A stretch of 64,000 nucleotides of DNA from Auricularia sp. M13 (Eukaryota > Basidiomycota > Agaricomycetes > Auriculariales > Auriculariaceae): NCBI GenBank assembly GCA_037042915.1, contig CM073196.1:372001-436000 (forward strand), written 5' to 3'. The notes beneath the pieces are model-generated. The model did not search any database. It was not told the origin of the DNA and saw only the letters and a program-made list of their open reading frames with translations. This document shows positions 11,690 to 21,703 of the stretch, in pieces; position 1 is the first letter of the stretch, and every line of letters starts with the position of its first letter. Both the position numbers and the translations under genes were made by a program.

Positions 11690-13278
11690 CAACGTGTCGC
11701 GTCATAATACTACAGTCCGAACAGACGTATGCTGAAGAGACTTTCCTTCGCGCAGCCACGATCATGGACACTCAGTCCATTCGGGATGACATTCGCGCCT
11801 CGTACGACTCGGACGAACTCGCTCTCGACATTCGCTCGAAACTCGGCACCGATGACGCGATCAACTGGTCGGCCTCGGACGATGGATTCTTGCTGTTCAA
11901 GGGCAGGATCTACGTACCGAACGCTCTCGATTGTCGCCTTCGTATCCTTCGCGAAAAGCACGATCACCCGCTCGCTGGCCATCCGGGTCAGAACAAGACA
12001 CTCAAGATGGTCGCCCGCAGTACTACTGGCCCGACCTGCGCGACTCGATTCGTACCTACGTCCAGGCCTGCGTCACCTGTGGGCGCAGCAAACCTCGACG
12101 ACACAAGCCGTACGGTCGACTTCAACCGCTCCCGATTCCGCTTCGCAACTGGGACTCGATCTCGATGGACTTCATCGAACAACTCCCTGAGTCCAACGGT
12201 TACACCGCGATCCTCGTCATTATTGATCGCCTCTCGAAGCAGGGTATCTTCGTCCCGACCAAGGGCAAGATCACCTCCGAAGAACTCGCGCGCCTCTTCC
12301 TCATCCACGTCTTCGCAAACATGGCGCTCCCTCGCACGTCTCTACCGACCGCGGCTCCGGGTCGTCTTCCGCTTCTTTCGCGCACTCGGCTCGCTCCTCA
12401 ACATGACCATGCACTTCACCTCGGGTCACCACCCGGAGGCGAACGGTCAAGTCGAACGCACGAACCAGACGCTCGAGCAGTACCTCCGTCTCTACTGCAA
12501 CTACGAGCAGGACAACTGGTCCGAGCTACTCCCTCTCGCCGAATTCACGTACAACAACACCCCGAACGACTCGACCGGTGTCTCGCCTTTCTTCGCCAAC
12601 AAGGGTTTTCATCCGAACATCTCCGTCTACCCCGAGCGCGACGTTGCCTCTGCTCGCGCCCGCGACTTCGCTGTCGACATCCACGAACTGCAGGACGTCC
12701 TGAAGGAGCAGATCGCTGCCGCTCAGAAACGTTACACTGCATCTGCGAATGCTCGACGCACTCCCCCGCCTGACTTCAAGGTCGGCGACATGGCCTACGT
12801 CCTCTCGGAACACATCAAGACGACGCAGCCCAGCCGCAAACTCGCCGATCGCTACCTAGGCCCGTTCCCGATCGTCGATCAACCTAGCTTGCAATCGTTC
12901 ACCCTCAGCCTACCCGACTACCTCGCTCGCGTACACCCGGTCTTTCACGTCTCGCAACTCGAACCCCACCCTCGAGAAGCGTTCCCCGGTCAACGTCAAG
13001 AACCTCCTCCGCCCGTCGTCGTCGACGGCGAGCAAGAGTACGAGCTCGAAGTACTCAGCGTACGCATCGACAATCGCCATCGTCACTCGCGCCTTCGTTT
13101 TCGCATTCGCTGGATCGGTCACATCGGCACTCCCGACGACCCCGAGACCACCGAGATGGGCTCCGAAAATCTCGAACTCGCGCAAGAAGCAGTTCAAGAC
13201 TTCTATGCTGCAAATCCCAGCGCTCCCGGCAGTTATCAAGAATTCCAGCAGATCCTCAAGAAATTCGAAAACATCTAA
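11690..13278 (+). pseudogene. Gypsy integrase and chromo-type C-terminus, frameshifted
   Basis: The frame holds the H-H-C-C zinc region of gypsy integrase (REKHDHPLAGHPGQNKT then ACVTCGRSK) and the catalytic core start SISMDFIEQLPES. The conserved segment around the second Asp (DRGS) is read in a third frame near 12325-12400, and coding returns to frame as FFRALGSLLNMTMHFTSGHH and PEANGQVERTNQTLEQYL. The C-terminus HPVFHVSQLEPH and a chromodomain-like stretch (EYELEVLSVRI, LRFRIRWIG) follow. At least two 1-nt shifts (about 12005 and about 12320-12390) break the enzyme; the core Asp segment reads GSGSS where GSEF is usual. Confidence 0.85.
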
Positions 13279-13399
13279 GCACTCGCTTTTCACTCGCTAT
13301 TCCTTCGCTCACTCGCTTTTCACCCGATTCCAAGAAACAGTCATTTATTACATTTTTTGGGCGACTTTGGTCGCACCCGCTACTACTCTATCCTATCGC

Positions 13400-14641
13400 C
13401 TACTCGTCCGCGTCCTCGGTCGCTTCCTCGACCGCTTCCTCGTCCTCCTCCTCGGACTCCTCCTCGACCTCCTCCTCGGCCTCCTCTTCCTCCTCGCTCG
13501 TGAACGGATCGTCGATCGAATCGTCGATCGACTGACCGAACTGCTGCGCTTGCCACTGCAGCATCCGGTACAACATCCTCTCGATGTTGTGCACCGAGTT
13601 GTTCGTCCACAGGGCGTGGTTCTCCACGACCCTGCGGTGCTCGGCCGTCTTCGCGCGGTCCTCGGCCGCCCTCGTCCCCAGCGTCGTCCCCTCGACGATG
13701 CGCACCTTCTTGGGGCGCTCGGGCGACGCACTCAGCGACGCCGCCCTCTTCTCGCCGCGCGGCACGAACGGCTTGCCCGAGTGCGTACACTTACCCCGGG
13801 TCTGATGACACGTGGTGCAAGTGTTCGACCGGTGCTGCCGAACGCACTGGCCGCCGCGCTTGGCGCAAGCCTCGCACTGCTCGATGTCAGCCCCGGCGAG
13901 CAAAAAACACGAACGACCGAAAACTTACCTGACTCGGGAACCGCGTCCCGTACGGCACCTCCGGCCACCTGTCCGTGAACTTGCCGCCGGCGCGCGGCTT
14001 GGGCTTGGGCTTGGGCTTCGCGGCCGGCGCCACCGGGCTCGCGATCTCCTCGACCTCGTCGTCGTCCTCGAGCGTCTCGCCCGCCCCGAGCGACGGCGAG
14101 CGAGCGACCACGACCGGCGCGGGCTTCGGCGCGACCTTGCGCGGCGCCTGAGTCGTCTTCGCGACATCAACCTAAAACAAAAGCGCACCTTAGCCAAATC
14201 GCGCAGTCGAGGTAACTCGACCCATACCTCCATGGCCTTCCGCCTCTTCGGCGGCAACTCGGTCTCCCTCGCGTCCTTCGCCGGCGCCTTCGTGCTCGTG
14301 GTCGGCGCCTTCGCCGGCGACGCCTGGCTCTTCGTCGCCTTGGCGCCCGCGTCCGCCGCGATCTTGGCCACGCGCTCGGCCAGCATCCCGAAGCGTCGCT
14401 GCGCCGCCAGGCGCAGCTCGGCCTTCGCCTGGCGCCTGCGAGCGCTGAACGCCTCGATCGCGTCGAGGTCCTCCTCGTCGACGGCCTCTTGCTGCAGGCC
14501 GCCGAGCGTCCGTTTCGCGTCCTCGTGCGCTGCGATCAGTGCCTCCATCGTCGGGTCGTCCTCGAGCGACCTCATGACGGCGCCGACGGTCTTGCGGTCG
14601 TACGCGGCGGCGACGTCCTCGAGCGATTCGTATCGGGGCAT
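13400..14641 (-). CDS. Zinc-knuckle protein encoded antisense inside gypsy element, 377 aa
   Basis: Exons 14641-14228, 14171-13929 and 13876-13400 (introns 56 and 52 nt, GT-AG, phase 0) give 378 intact codons. The N-terminus MPRYESLEDVAAAYDR is helical, followed by a Lys/Ala/Pro linker (KPKPKPKPRAGG). Exon 3 starts CEACAKRGGQC and contains CTTCHQTRGKC, two C-x2-C-x6-C knuckles. The tail is strongly acidic (EEEEEAEEEVEEESEEEDEE). It lies between the pol stop and the polypurine tract/3' LTR, on the opposite strand, so it is part of the element or was captured by it. In contrast to pol, its frame is unbroken. The role is unknown; nucleic-acid binding is plausible from the knuckles and acidic tail. 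Confidence 0.75.
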
Positions 14642-14839
14642 GGTGGGCGGCGGGCAGGAGACAAAGAGTGGTTTGACGATTCAACTCCCGACCCAACCAC
14701 TTTTAATCTGCGTCCGACCCGTTCCGACCCGACCCGATCTTTTGGCCCCATTCGGACTCGAGTGCGTGCTATCTCATTTTTCGTATTCACCTTGCGTTGC
14801 TGCAGTCCTTCGTGGGCTCAGGACGTAAAGGGGGGATAC

Positions 14840-15565
14840 TGTTACGCCCGTGCCCCGGTCCGCGGACCTCACGTGCTCCTGGCATCACTCGGCGTCATTC
14901 TACGTCACCCGGCCAACTCGGTCAACTCGGTCAAGCTCCCGAATACCCGGCTTATCTCCCCTCGTGTTCATATGCTCGGGATATGTTCTCCTCATCGTCC
15001 TCTACCTCTAGACCTCTCCCTCACTTCTCTAGCTTCTCTCCTTACTCGCATACATCCACCTAACTCGCCTTGTCCCTACTGTATCGATAGTGTTCATATC
15101 CGGTTCGCTCCACTCGTCTTAGTCATTCGCCTCTCGTCATTCGCCCGATCCCCCGATACCTTACCCACTCGCTCTTACTCATCCTATCGGCCGATGACGA
15201 CGATCTCTATTGATCTGAGGCCCCCTCTCCTTCGTCTCTAGGATACACTCCGAGTACATCGGATCACCTCCCCAGGTATAAAAGACCCTCGACTTTGTAT
15301 CTAGCTCCCCAGTTACGAAATCGACATAGTCGTGCCCCTCGCACACTCTATCCCTCTCTCTCTCGACTTCGCCTCTGGGTTCTCCCCTCGCCCGACTTAC
15401 TCGTCTGAGTCCTCTGCTGCTCGCGGTCCCCTCGGTCGTGCTACTCGACGTAGCCGGTGTGCTCAATAACGCACCGAAGGCTCTAGTTGTTCGTTCGAGT
15501 GTTCTCTGCGCCCGGACGTTCGACTATCCTTGCAACCAAACCCCCAAGGCACAGCAGGCTTAACA
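14840..15565 (+). repeat. Gypsy 3' LTR
   Basis: The LTR starts TGTTACGCCCGTGCC right after the polypurine tract AAAGGGGGGATAC and ends GGCTTAACA. It contains a TATA box (15277-15284, TATAAAAG). The next bases CTCGG would be one copy of a 5-bp target duplication; the other end is not in the window. Confidence 0.75.
15277..15284 (+). promoter_or_regulatory. LTR TATA box
   Basis: TATAAAAG lies about 290 bp before the LTR end, the usual place for the promoter of a gypsy LTR. Confidence 0.6.
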
Positions 15566-15610
15566 CTCGGTGGAAGTGTCTTCGCAGCGTCCCGGTTCAG
15601 ATGGTCATGC

Positions 15611-15616
15611 TATAAA
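15611..15616 (+). promoter_or_regulatory. TATA box of DUF7330 gene
   Basis: TATAAA followed by TGCCCC. It overlaps an in-frame ATG at 15616, which makes that ATG an unlikely start and favours 15649 or 15667. It lies 46 bp after the gypsy LTR end. Confidence 0.45.
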
Positions 15617-15648
15617 TGCCCCCAAGGTACTTCCTACTTCTTTTAGAT

Positions 15649-16588
15649 ATGAAGCCATGCTTATTTATGACAAAGACTGATAATAAAACGACGACTGAAT
15701 CCCCGACGAAAGAGCCAAAGAAATATGTTCCACCGCAGATTCCTTCTAGCAACTTGCTTGTCATCGACCGCCTGTCACAGCACATTTCAGGAACGTGGCT
15801 CCTGGACCCCACGAAGGCCATACCTCCGTCACTATTGCCGGAGTTCAGAGGCCCCCCGTTCGAACGCCCCACATTGCTTTTGACATCGCGCCAGGGCAAC
15901 GTGATCGCAGACATATGGCTTGCCGCAGCGTCGGCTCCCGAGAAACAGGTCACTATCGACATCAGTGCTGACACCTACAGTGTTTCCAATTACCATGCCA
16001 AAGAGTCTCAGGCTTTAGTAGTGCTGGTAAGCACTCGCTTACCTAGAATGATTACATAGATTTAATTCATGTCTTCTCGCTTCCACATGGTAGCACTCAA
16101 TCGGCGAACACATCGTCAAACTTCACATTGGAGGCGTGCGGATATCTCAAGGCAATGATCCAGCCCAGGGCGCTCTTGAAAACAGACCCCCTAACGTCGA
16201 TCTTCTGCTTCCAAGTGACTTCACAGGAAGTTTACTGCTGGAAAAATGCAGGAATGTGATAACGTCGCACTCCCTAGCCAAGAGGGTCACGCAATTCAGC
16301 GATGAAGGTGACAAGAACACCTGGTTTTTAGGCGACTGGGAGGGCACTGGGTTTGGTGAGATTCTCGCGAGACACAACAGTGTACGTACTGAGCGCATTC
16401 TCAGGCAATGGAGAGTGGAAAGGATCGAGTGTTCGCGTCCGCGGGTACATTGTGCGCCTTGGCGTTACGGAACGTGATGAAGAATGGATTCAGGCCAAGG
16501 CCCCGTTGGGCTTGATGGCCATCGTAAGTTAGCGTTCACAGAGATTATTGCAGACTAACTCTGATTCCAGGATCCTGACCTGAAGTGA
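15649..16588 (+). CDS. DUF7330 domain protein, 4 exons
   Basis: Exons 15649-16026, 16094-16355, 16405-16523 and 16571-16588, introns 67, 48 and 47 nt, all GT-AG. The body matches the beta-repeat character of the DUF7330 family common in Agaricomycetes: PTLLLTSRQGNVIADIWLA, VTIDISADTYSVSNY, VDLLLPSDFTGSLLLEK, and FLGDWEGTGF-GNGEWKGSS across the third junction. There is no signal peptide or TM. Function is unknown for the family. The start is uncertain: ATG 15649 (MKPCLFMTK) or 15667; an earlier ATG at 15616 sits in the TATA box. The gene begins only about 85 bp after a gypsy LTR, so the LTR may now supply or disturb its promoter. Confidence 0.75.
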
Positions 16589-16683
16589 CCTGAAATCTTG
16601 CGTTACTGTCTTGCGGATTCTGTAATGCAGCTGGAACGGGCGCTCCGCCGGGAACGGGGAGGACCTCGAATCATTGGTTCTGA

Positions 16684-16765
16684 GCTCACCTTCTTCTCCC
16701 GCACGACTTCCCTGGAAGCGTTCTGCTAAACAAATGCAGCAATGTGATCACCTCGGGGACATACG
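16684..16765 (+). pseudogene. Fragment of a second DUF7330 copy
   Basis: About 80 bp read like LLPHDFPGSVLLNKCSNVIT, closely matching LLPSDFTGSLLLEKCRNVIT of the intact gene at 16202-16260. The rest of the copy is not recognisable, so this is a partial duplication remnant. Confidence 0.5.
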
Positions 16766-18205
16766 CGTGTGGGAAAAGTAATTTACCTACGAACATAGAG
16801 TGTCAGCGACGCTTGGCGGTTCTCTCCGAAAGCACCGTGTGTTCAATAGTCCCATGCTCTTCTTCGGCCGAGTTGATCTGGATCTTGCGCCCATCTTCGA
16901 ACACTGCAGCTGCGCGACCATTTCCCGAAATCTTGAGAAGTCCGAGTCGTTGCGGGAGGGGCACTGGCGGAAAAGCGGCAGAGAAGGCGACAGACGCCAT
17001 GAGCACCTCGACGGAGCTAGCACCTCTCGGATGCTTCTTGTATGCATTCAAGTCCGCGCCGGAGGCATGCTCAACGTGGCCACTGCCCGCGCCGTCATTG
17101 TTACCCGGGGAGCCGCTGCAACGGTGGCGAGCCGCACGTTGCATCTCCAACGCCGATGCCTGACATTGAGCTTTTTGCAGTGTCTATAACCTGTCCTCCG
17201 AGCGCAGCCAAGCGATCTTTCGTAGATAGGGCCGGGGTCAGAGCTGTTTACGCAAGATCCAGACGTCGAGCGTCATAACGCTGATGTCTGGCGTTGGTCT
17301 ATCCCAAACGGTTCCCAGAGAGCCGGATAGCGAACGGAGTGCATGGCCAGGGTCGTTGCATTGACTCTACAAGATGCCACAGACGACGACGCGAAACGTG
17401 GGTGCAAATGCGCGGGGACACAAGAGGCTCGATCGCGAACGTCGAGACACCTGACTTGAGCACGGCTGTTCTAGGCGCCGTGAGCAGCAACCCGCACGCC
17501 TCCTCTCTTGCCGCCACGTTCGTCTTTATGGTGCAGTCGCCTTGCGTATTCTGGCCAGGTTCAGCCGCAGCAAGCGCAGCGTTGGGTTTGCTGAAACGGC
17601 TGTCGGGGAGGTCCGCCGGGCCGAGTAGCCTTGGCCTCGGGGTTCAAGGGGCAGGCAAGGGAAAAATAGTGGACACGCACCCAAAAAAAAGTTATAAGCG
17701 GTTTGCCGACCCCCCCTCCCCCCCTCGGAAGCAAATTTGACCCCGAGGAACGCCTATCTGGGTCCGAAACGAAGTCTACTCCGGTAAAATGATCAAATGG
17801 ACGACTTTGAAAGTGTCCAGCAGCCCAACAGAAGCGCAGTGTGGCCGCGCTCTGGGCGGAGGTAAATTCTAGAAAAGGAAAACCATTACATAATCCCCGG
17901 ACATCGCCGCTCCCGGTGTGCTCCTCCGCTCAGATGGCGGAATTGCATCATAAAGTCATAATTCCATTTCTGCTAGAGCTCATTGTGCCAATAAAGACAG
18001 AGGTATGCTGTGGGGGATACAAATTATTTCAAAATGGGCCTTCTGGACCCCCCTCGGAAGTAAATAAAAAAAAAGTTATAAGTGTTTGCCTGGACCCACC
18101 CCCCACCCGGTCCGTGTACCGGACTTTGCCGATGCCTGCCCCTTGTCGGGGTTAATTAATTCTGAACCCAGCTCCCGCTTCCACGCTCATGCCATCACGA
18201 CGCCG
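16766..18205. other. Gene-poor stretch with a 35-bp direct repeat
   Basis: Several mid-size open frames on both strands (for example 17150-16803, minus) lack recognisable motifs and I do not call them. A poly-A/GTTATAAG/TTTGCC/poly-C segment occurs twice, at 17683-17716 and 18065-18105, suggesting an insertion or small element between. Confidence 0.4.
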
Positions 18206-18856
18206 ATGAGCAAGCACATCAATTCCGAGCCCATGGCTTCTGAAGACCTTCCCGATGCTCAGGCAGACAATATTAAACTGGGGCCCGCACCTTCCTCAAC
18301 AAGCCACCTCGCACCATGCTCTCTCGCCCGTAGCGGCGCCGGCCTGCAGCCCTTCCAGCGTGACACAGGGCGCATTCTGAGGTCGCATACGGCGTGCAAG
18401 TCGCAGGTCCCCGTTACCGGTGCGACCGGGGCAGACCAGGGGACAGTCGACATGTCGCTGGCGCTGGCGTACCTGGACAAGGTCAAGGCGCACTTTGTTA
18501 ACGACCCAGGCGTATATAGGCAGTTCCTCGACACCATGCTAGCGTTCAAGCATGGGAAGTGGGTCGCCATCCACATTGCAGTTGGCAAGCTCAGACTGAC
18601 ATCTGTCATCAGACTCGACACGCCCGGCGTCATCCAACGCGCCTCAACGCTCTTCTCCGAGCATCCCACGCTCATTGAGGGATTCAGGGCGTTCCACCCC
18701 CTGGGTACTAATCATGAGCCAAAGGTGACGGCTGTTCTCGATCGCGATGAGTCCGGATGGCGCACCGCTCGGAGTCGAGTCTGTACGATTCCTTTAGATA
18801 GTACAAGCAAGATGAGAGAGTGTGTTGAATGTACCTATGTAATATCCTGTATGTAG
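18206..18856 (+). CDS. Sin3-like paired amphipathic helix (PAH) protein
   Basis: Starting at MSKHINSEPMASEDLPD, the protein has a Pro/Ser-rich leader and then a clear PAH domain: ALAYLDKVKAHFVNDPGVYR, QFLDTMLAFKHGK, TPGVIQRASTLFSEHPTLIE, GFRAFHP. PAH domains are the protein-docking modules of Sin3 histone-deacetylase scaffolds. A 54-nt intron (18559-18612, GTGGGT...ATCAG) interrupts the domain; it is a multiple of three and lacks a stop, but removing it restores the canonical spacing (K-LDTPGV). Only one PAH is in frame and the HDAC-interacting region of Sin3 is absent, so this is a short Sin3-derived paralogue or a decaying copy. An upstream in-frame ATG at 18086 is possible. Confidence 0.7.
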   Translation: MSKHINSEPMASEDLPDAQADNIKLGPAPSSTSHLAPCSLARSGAGLQPFQRDTGRILRSHTACKSQVPVTGATGADQGTVDMSLALAYLDKVKAHFVNDPGVYRQFLDTMLAFKHGKWVAIHIAVGKLRLTSVIRLDTPGVIQRASTLFSEHPTLIEGFRAFHPLGTNHEPKVTAVLDRDESGWRTARSRVCTIPLDSTSKMRECVECTYVISCM

Positions 18857-19012
18857 TGCAATCCTTTCAATTTGGAGTTTCTGCTTTCTTCCCTCAATCA
18901 ACAGTTGATAGCGATCCCTGCGGCATCGTCGCAGCTACATCGCTGACTTGTATGCCCTTCTCGCGGTGCGATACGTGCGCCGCGGGAATCAAGATGCATA
19001 GCGTGTTCTGTA

Positions 19013-19337
19013 ATGCAGCTGGAGAAGATCGCAATCGCGTACATCAACATCGTGCAGGCGCAATTTATCGACGACCCGGCCACATACATTCGCTGTTTTG
19101 CAGATCCTGGAGGAGTACAGGAACAAACCTGAGTGCGTCCTAGCCACAATATGTCAGTCGGCTGATATCCATATGCATTTTGGCAGAACTGACGTGCCGG
19201 CTTGCATCGAGCGCGTCTCGGAGCTTTTTGCTGGACACCCCGAGCTCATCCGGGGTTTCGTCGTCTTCCTGCCCGCCGTGTACCGGATCGACTGTGCTCG
19301 ACCGACCGCGCCGGAAACACCGTCACCATCTTCATAG
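19013..19337 (+). pseudogene. Second PAH module, frameshifted
   Basis: From ATG 19013: LEKIAIAYINIVQAQFIDDP, ATYIR, then the frame changes near 19095-19104 to ILEEYRNKPE, and after a GT-AG intron (donor in CCTGA|GTGCGT, acceptor TTGGCAG) TDVPACIERVSELFAGHPEL and IRGFVVFLP follow. This is a complete PAH domain apart from the single-base shift. It probably represents PAH2 of the same ancestral Sin3-like gene as 18206-18856, or a separate short PAH gene. I call it a pseudogene because of the shift; a sequence error would make it functional. Confidence 0.6.
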
Positions 19338-19710
19338 CATTCTGGAACAAAACATGCAGCATCTCTCAGCTCGAACTTGTGTCCAACAGCCTCATCACCT
19401 CTGCTGATGTAATCTCAACGGGTTTACGCTGCCAGATCTGTGGAACTGGTGGCAGTGACAGAACGACTTTCACAACTACCTTGTGAGACTCCGTCAGGTC
19501 AGGATTCCTTGGCGTATGAATTGTGCAGCCGAGAGTTAATCAGAAGAGATCTTGCACGCCTTGGTCTCGTGTTGAAACTCGAGCTTCAGTATTAAGACGA
19601 TGAACATCGCATTACAGCAACCGTCGAGAATGTCCAAATGAGGGATAACAGCATGACACGGTCCGTCTCATACAGTCCGAGGAAGGAAGGAGCGGCGGGG
19701 AAGTAGGGCT
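19338..19710. other. Intergenic between PAH debris and the GPI-type repeat protein
   Basis: No gene, element or repeat was recognised in this stretch. Confidence 0.4.
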
Positions 19711-20552
19711 TCAAAGGAAGACGAGCAGAGCGGCAGGCACGGCGATGGACGCCACGGACACGGCGACGGAGCCGGCGCCGTTCGCGGGCGTCTTGACGTT
19801 CAGCTGGTGCCCGCCGAGGCTGCTGCCAGTGCCGGAGCTGCTCCCAGTGCCGGGGCTGCTGCCACCAGAGTTGCTGCCGTCGCCGATGGGGCTGCCACCA
19901 GAGGTGCTGCCAGTGCCGGGGCTGCTGCCACCAGAGTTGCTGCCGTCGCCGATGGGGCTGCCACCAGAGGTGCTGCCAGTGCCGGGGCTGCTGCCACCAG
20001 AGGTGCTGCCATTGCCGGGGCTGTTGCCACCAGAGGTGCTGCCATTGCCGGGGCTGTTGCCACCAGAGGTGCTGCCAGTGCCGGGGCTGTTGCCACCAGA
20101 GGTGCTGCCGTCGCCGACGGGGCTGCCACCAGAGGTGCTGCCGTCGCCGATGGGGCTGCCACCAGAGGTGCTGCCGTCGCCGATGGGGCTGCCACCAGAG
20201 TTGCTGCCAGTCCCGGGGGAGCCGCTCGGAGCGCCGCCGCTGCTGCCAGTGCCGGTGCTGCTGCCACCAGAGTTGCTGCCATTGCCGATGGGGCTGCCAC
20301 CAGAGTTGCTGCCACCGCCGATGGGGCTGCCACCAGAGTTGCTGCCGTCTCCGATGGGGCTGCCACCAGAGTTGCTGCCAGAGCCGGGGGAGCCTACAGC
20401 GCTTCCGCCATTCTACAGCGCACCAAAAGATCCAACGGTGAGAACGAGCGTCGAAACACAAATGGTACTGGTAGAGATGAACGTACGTTGGGAGCAGACG
20501 CAACGCCGGACACGAGGGCCGTGGCGAGGAGGACGAAAGTCAGGAACTGCAT
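19711..20552 (-). CDS. Secreted Gly/Ser repeat protein, probable GPI anchor, 255 aa
   Basis: Exon 1 (20552-20487) encodes the signal peptide MQFLTFVLLATALVSGVASA; a 74-nt phase-0 intron follows; exon 2 (20412-19711) encodes about 16 tandem units of the form GGSPIGDGS(N/T)S with variants GGNSPGNGSTS and GGSSPGTGSTS. The C-terminus (KTPANGAGS then VAVSVASIAVPAALLVFL) is a typical GPI-attachment tail: small residues then a hydrophobic end. N-G-S sites allow N-glycosylation. This fits a cell-wall mannoprotein or surface spacer; no enzyme domain is present. At DNA level the repeat is a 33-bp minisatellite. Opposite-strand frames rich in LLP are shadows of it. A TATA-like GATAAAAGG lies about 80 bp upstream. 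Confidence 0.85.
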
Positions 20553-21703
20553 TGCGATGCTAGGGAACGACTTGGAGGGCGACTGGTAGGCTGTTTCGTT
20601 TGTTGGAGTGGGAAACGCGGCGAAGGGTCTGCCTTTTATCTGTTGTGTGAGAAATGTCAATGGTAGTGCCCGTTACGCAGTCCGCAGCCTATGGAACCCA
20701 TTAGTAACGAATCAAGCTCACGACACTCTCTGAATGCGACGGTCCATCAGCCTGAGCAAAGTTCCCACTGCGGACGTCGGAGAATTGCAGACCTGGGAGG
20801 ACTGCGGAAGGGAAGAAGGCGTACTGTCGGTGGCTATACTTAGACTAAGCATGTCGCTGTCGCTGCAAAGGTAGGCATCGTGGCGGGATGTAGCGTACTG
20901 TATTGGACGCCGGCCGAACGAACAGCCCACCGACAAAAGACGTTGGCAATTAGCTCCTTCAGTGAAGCACCTGCATAGAATCTGACCAGGACACCGCTGC
21001 GAGAGGAGGCGCGCAGCACGCGCCGCAGTCCATGACTTGAGTTCGCGTCGTAATTGGCAGCAGACTGAGGATCATCTGCTTATCCCGGATTAGGATGCAT
21101 GCTTGGCAGTAGACCATGATCATCAGGATCCGAGTTCAATCTGTGTGCCTTGTGCCACGCCGCGGAAGAGAGCAGGGAAGCCAAGAAGAACCCGAAACTC
21201 CGTCACAACAGGGACCGAACAGGTATTTCGCATGCAGCAGTGTCGACAAGGTGCAGGCCAGTGCGCGAAGATAAGAACTCGGGAAACACGTCCAGCACGA
21301 CGATCCTTGAGATGGCGCAGCAGAATTCAATTCGAGACGGAGAGAGATCGCAGCGGGGTATGCGGATTGTTCCCGCGACGGCTTCAGTTGGTTGCACCTT
21401 AACGACACGACAGAGACCCGTTCGGCTTGCAGAATTCAGCGCCCCCGCTAGGTGGCCCGGTGTCCACCTACAAGTCACCAACATGCGAGCGTTCTGTCGT
21501 CACAATTGCGCAGAGCTTCGCGCTGGAACCGTTTCGCATCCGGGGTGAGCAGAGCGGTCGATTCGTCGTGTATCAGTATGCACAGCGACAACACAGCAAG
21601 AAGAGCATACAGCGATCAGTTCAGCTTCAAATATGTCCTGCAGTCTTCAAAAAATCAGTTCGTCAGATCCATCGCGCGCCGCGACATACTGTACGCACAG
21701 TAT
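20553..21703. other. Intergenic, nothing recognised
   Basis: Open frames on both strands are short and have no motif. No RNA gene, element or tandem repeat was recognised apart from the TATA-like GATAAAAGG upstream of the neighbouring gene. Confidence 0.4.

Larger units (their letters stand above)
11690..15565 (+). mobile_element. Ty3/gypsy retrotransposon, 3' half with LTR
   Basis: The element contains the integrase and C-terminal chromodomain-like end of pol (to 13278), an antisense gene (14641-13400), a polypurine tract (AAAGGGGGGATAC, 14827-14839) and a 726-bp LTR (14840-15565) that begins TGTTACG and ends TTAACA. The pol frame is open from about 11690, just beside the copia remnant. Gag, protease, RT, RNase H and the 5' LTR are absent from the window, so the 5' end was lost or displaced. 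Confidence 0.85.

Noticed and set aside
13205-13978. Plus-strand frame after the gypsy pol stop
   Set aside because: It is antisense to the spliced zinc-knuckle gene, Leu/Arg-rich, with no domain.
19745-20563. Plus-strand Leu/Pro repeat frame (272 codons) and an Ala-rich frame
   Set aside because: Both are alternate readings of the 33-bp repeat of the minus-strand GPI-type protein, which alone has a signal peptide and GPI tail.
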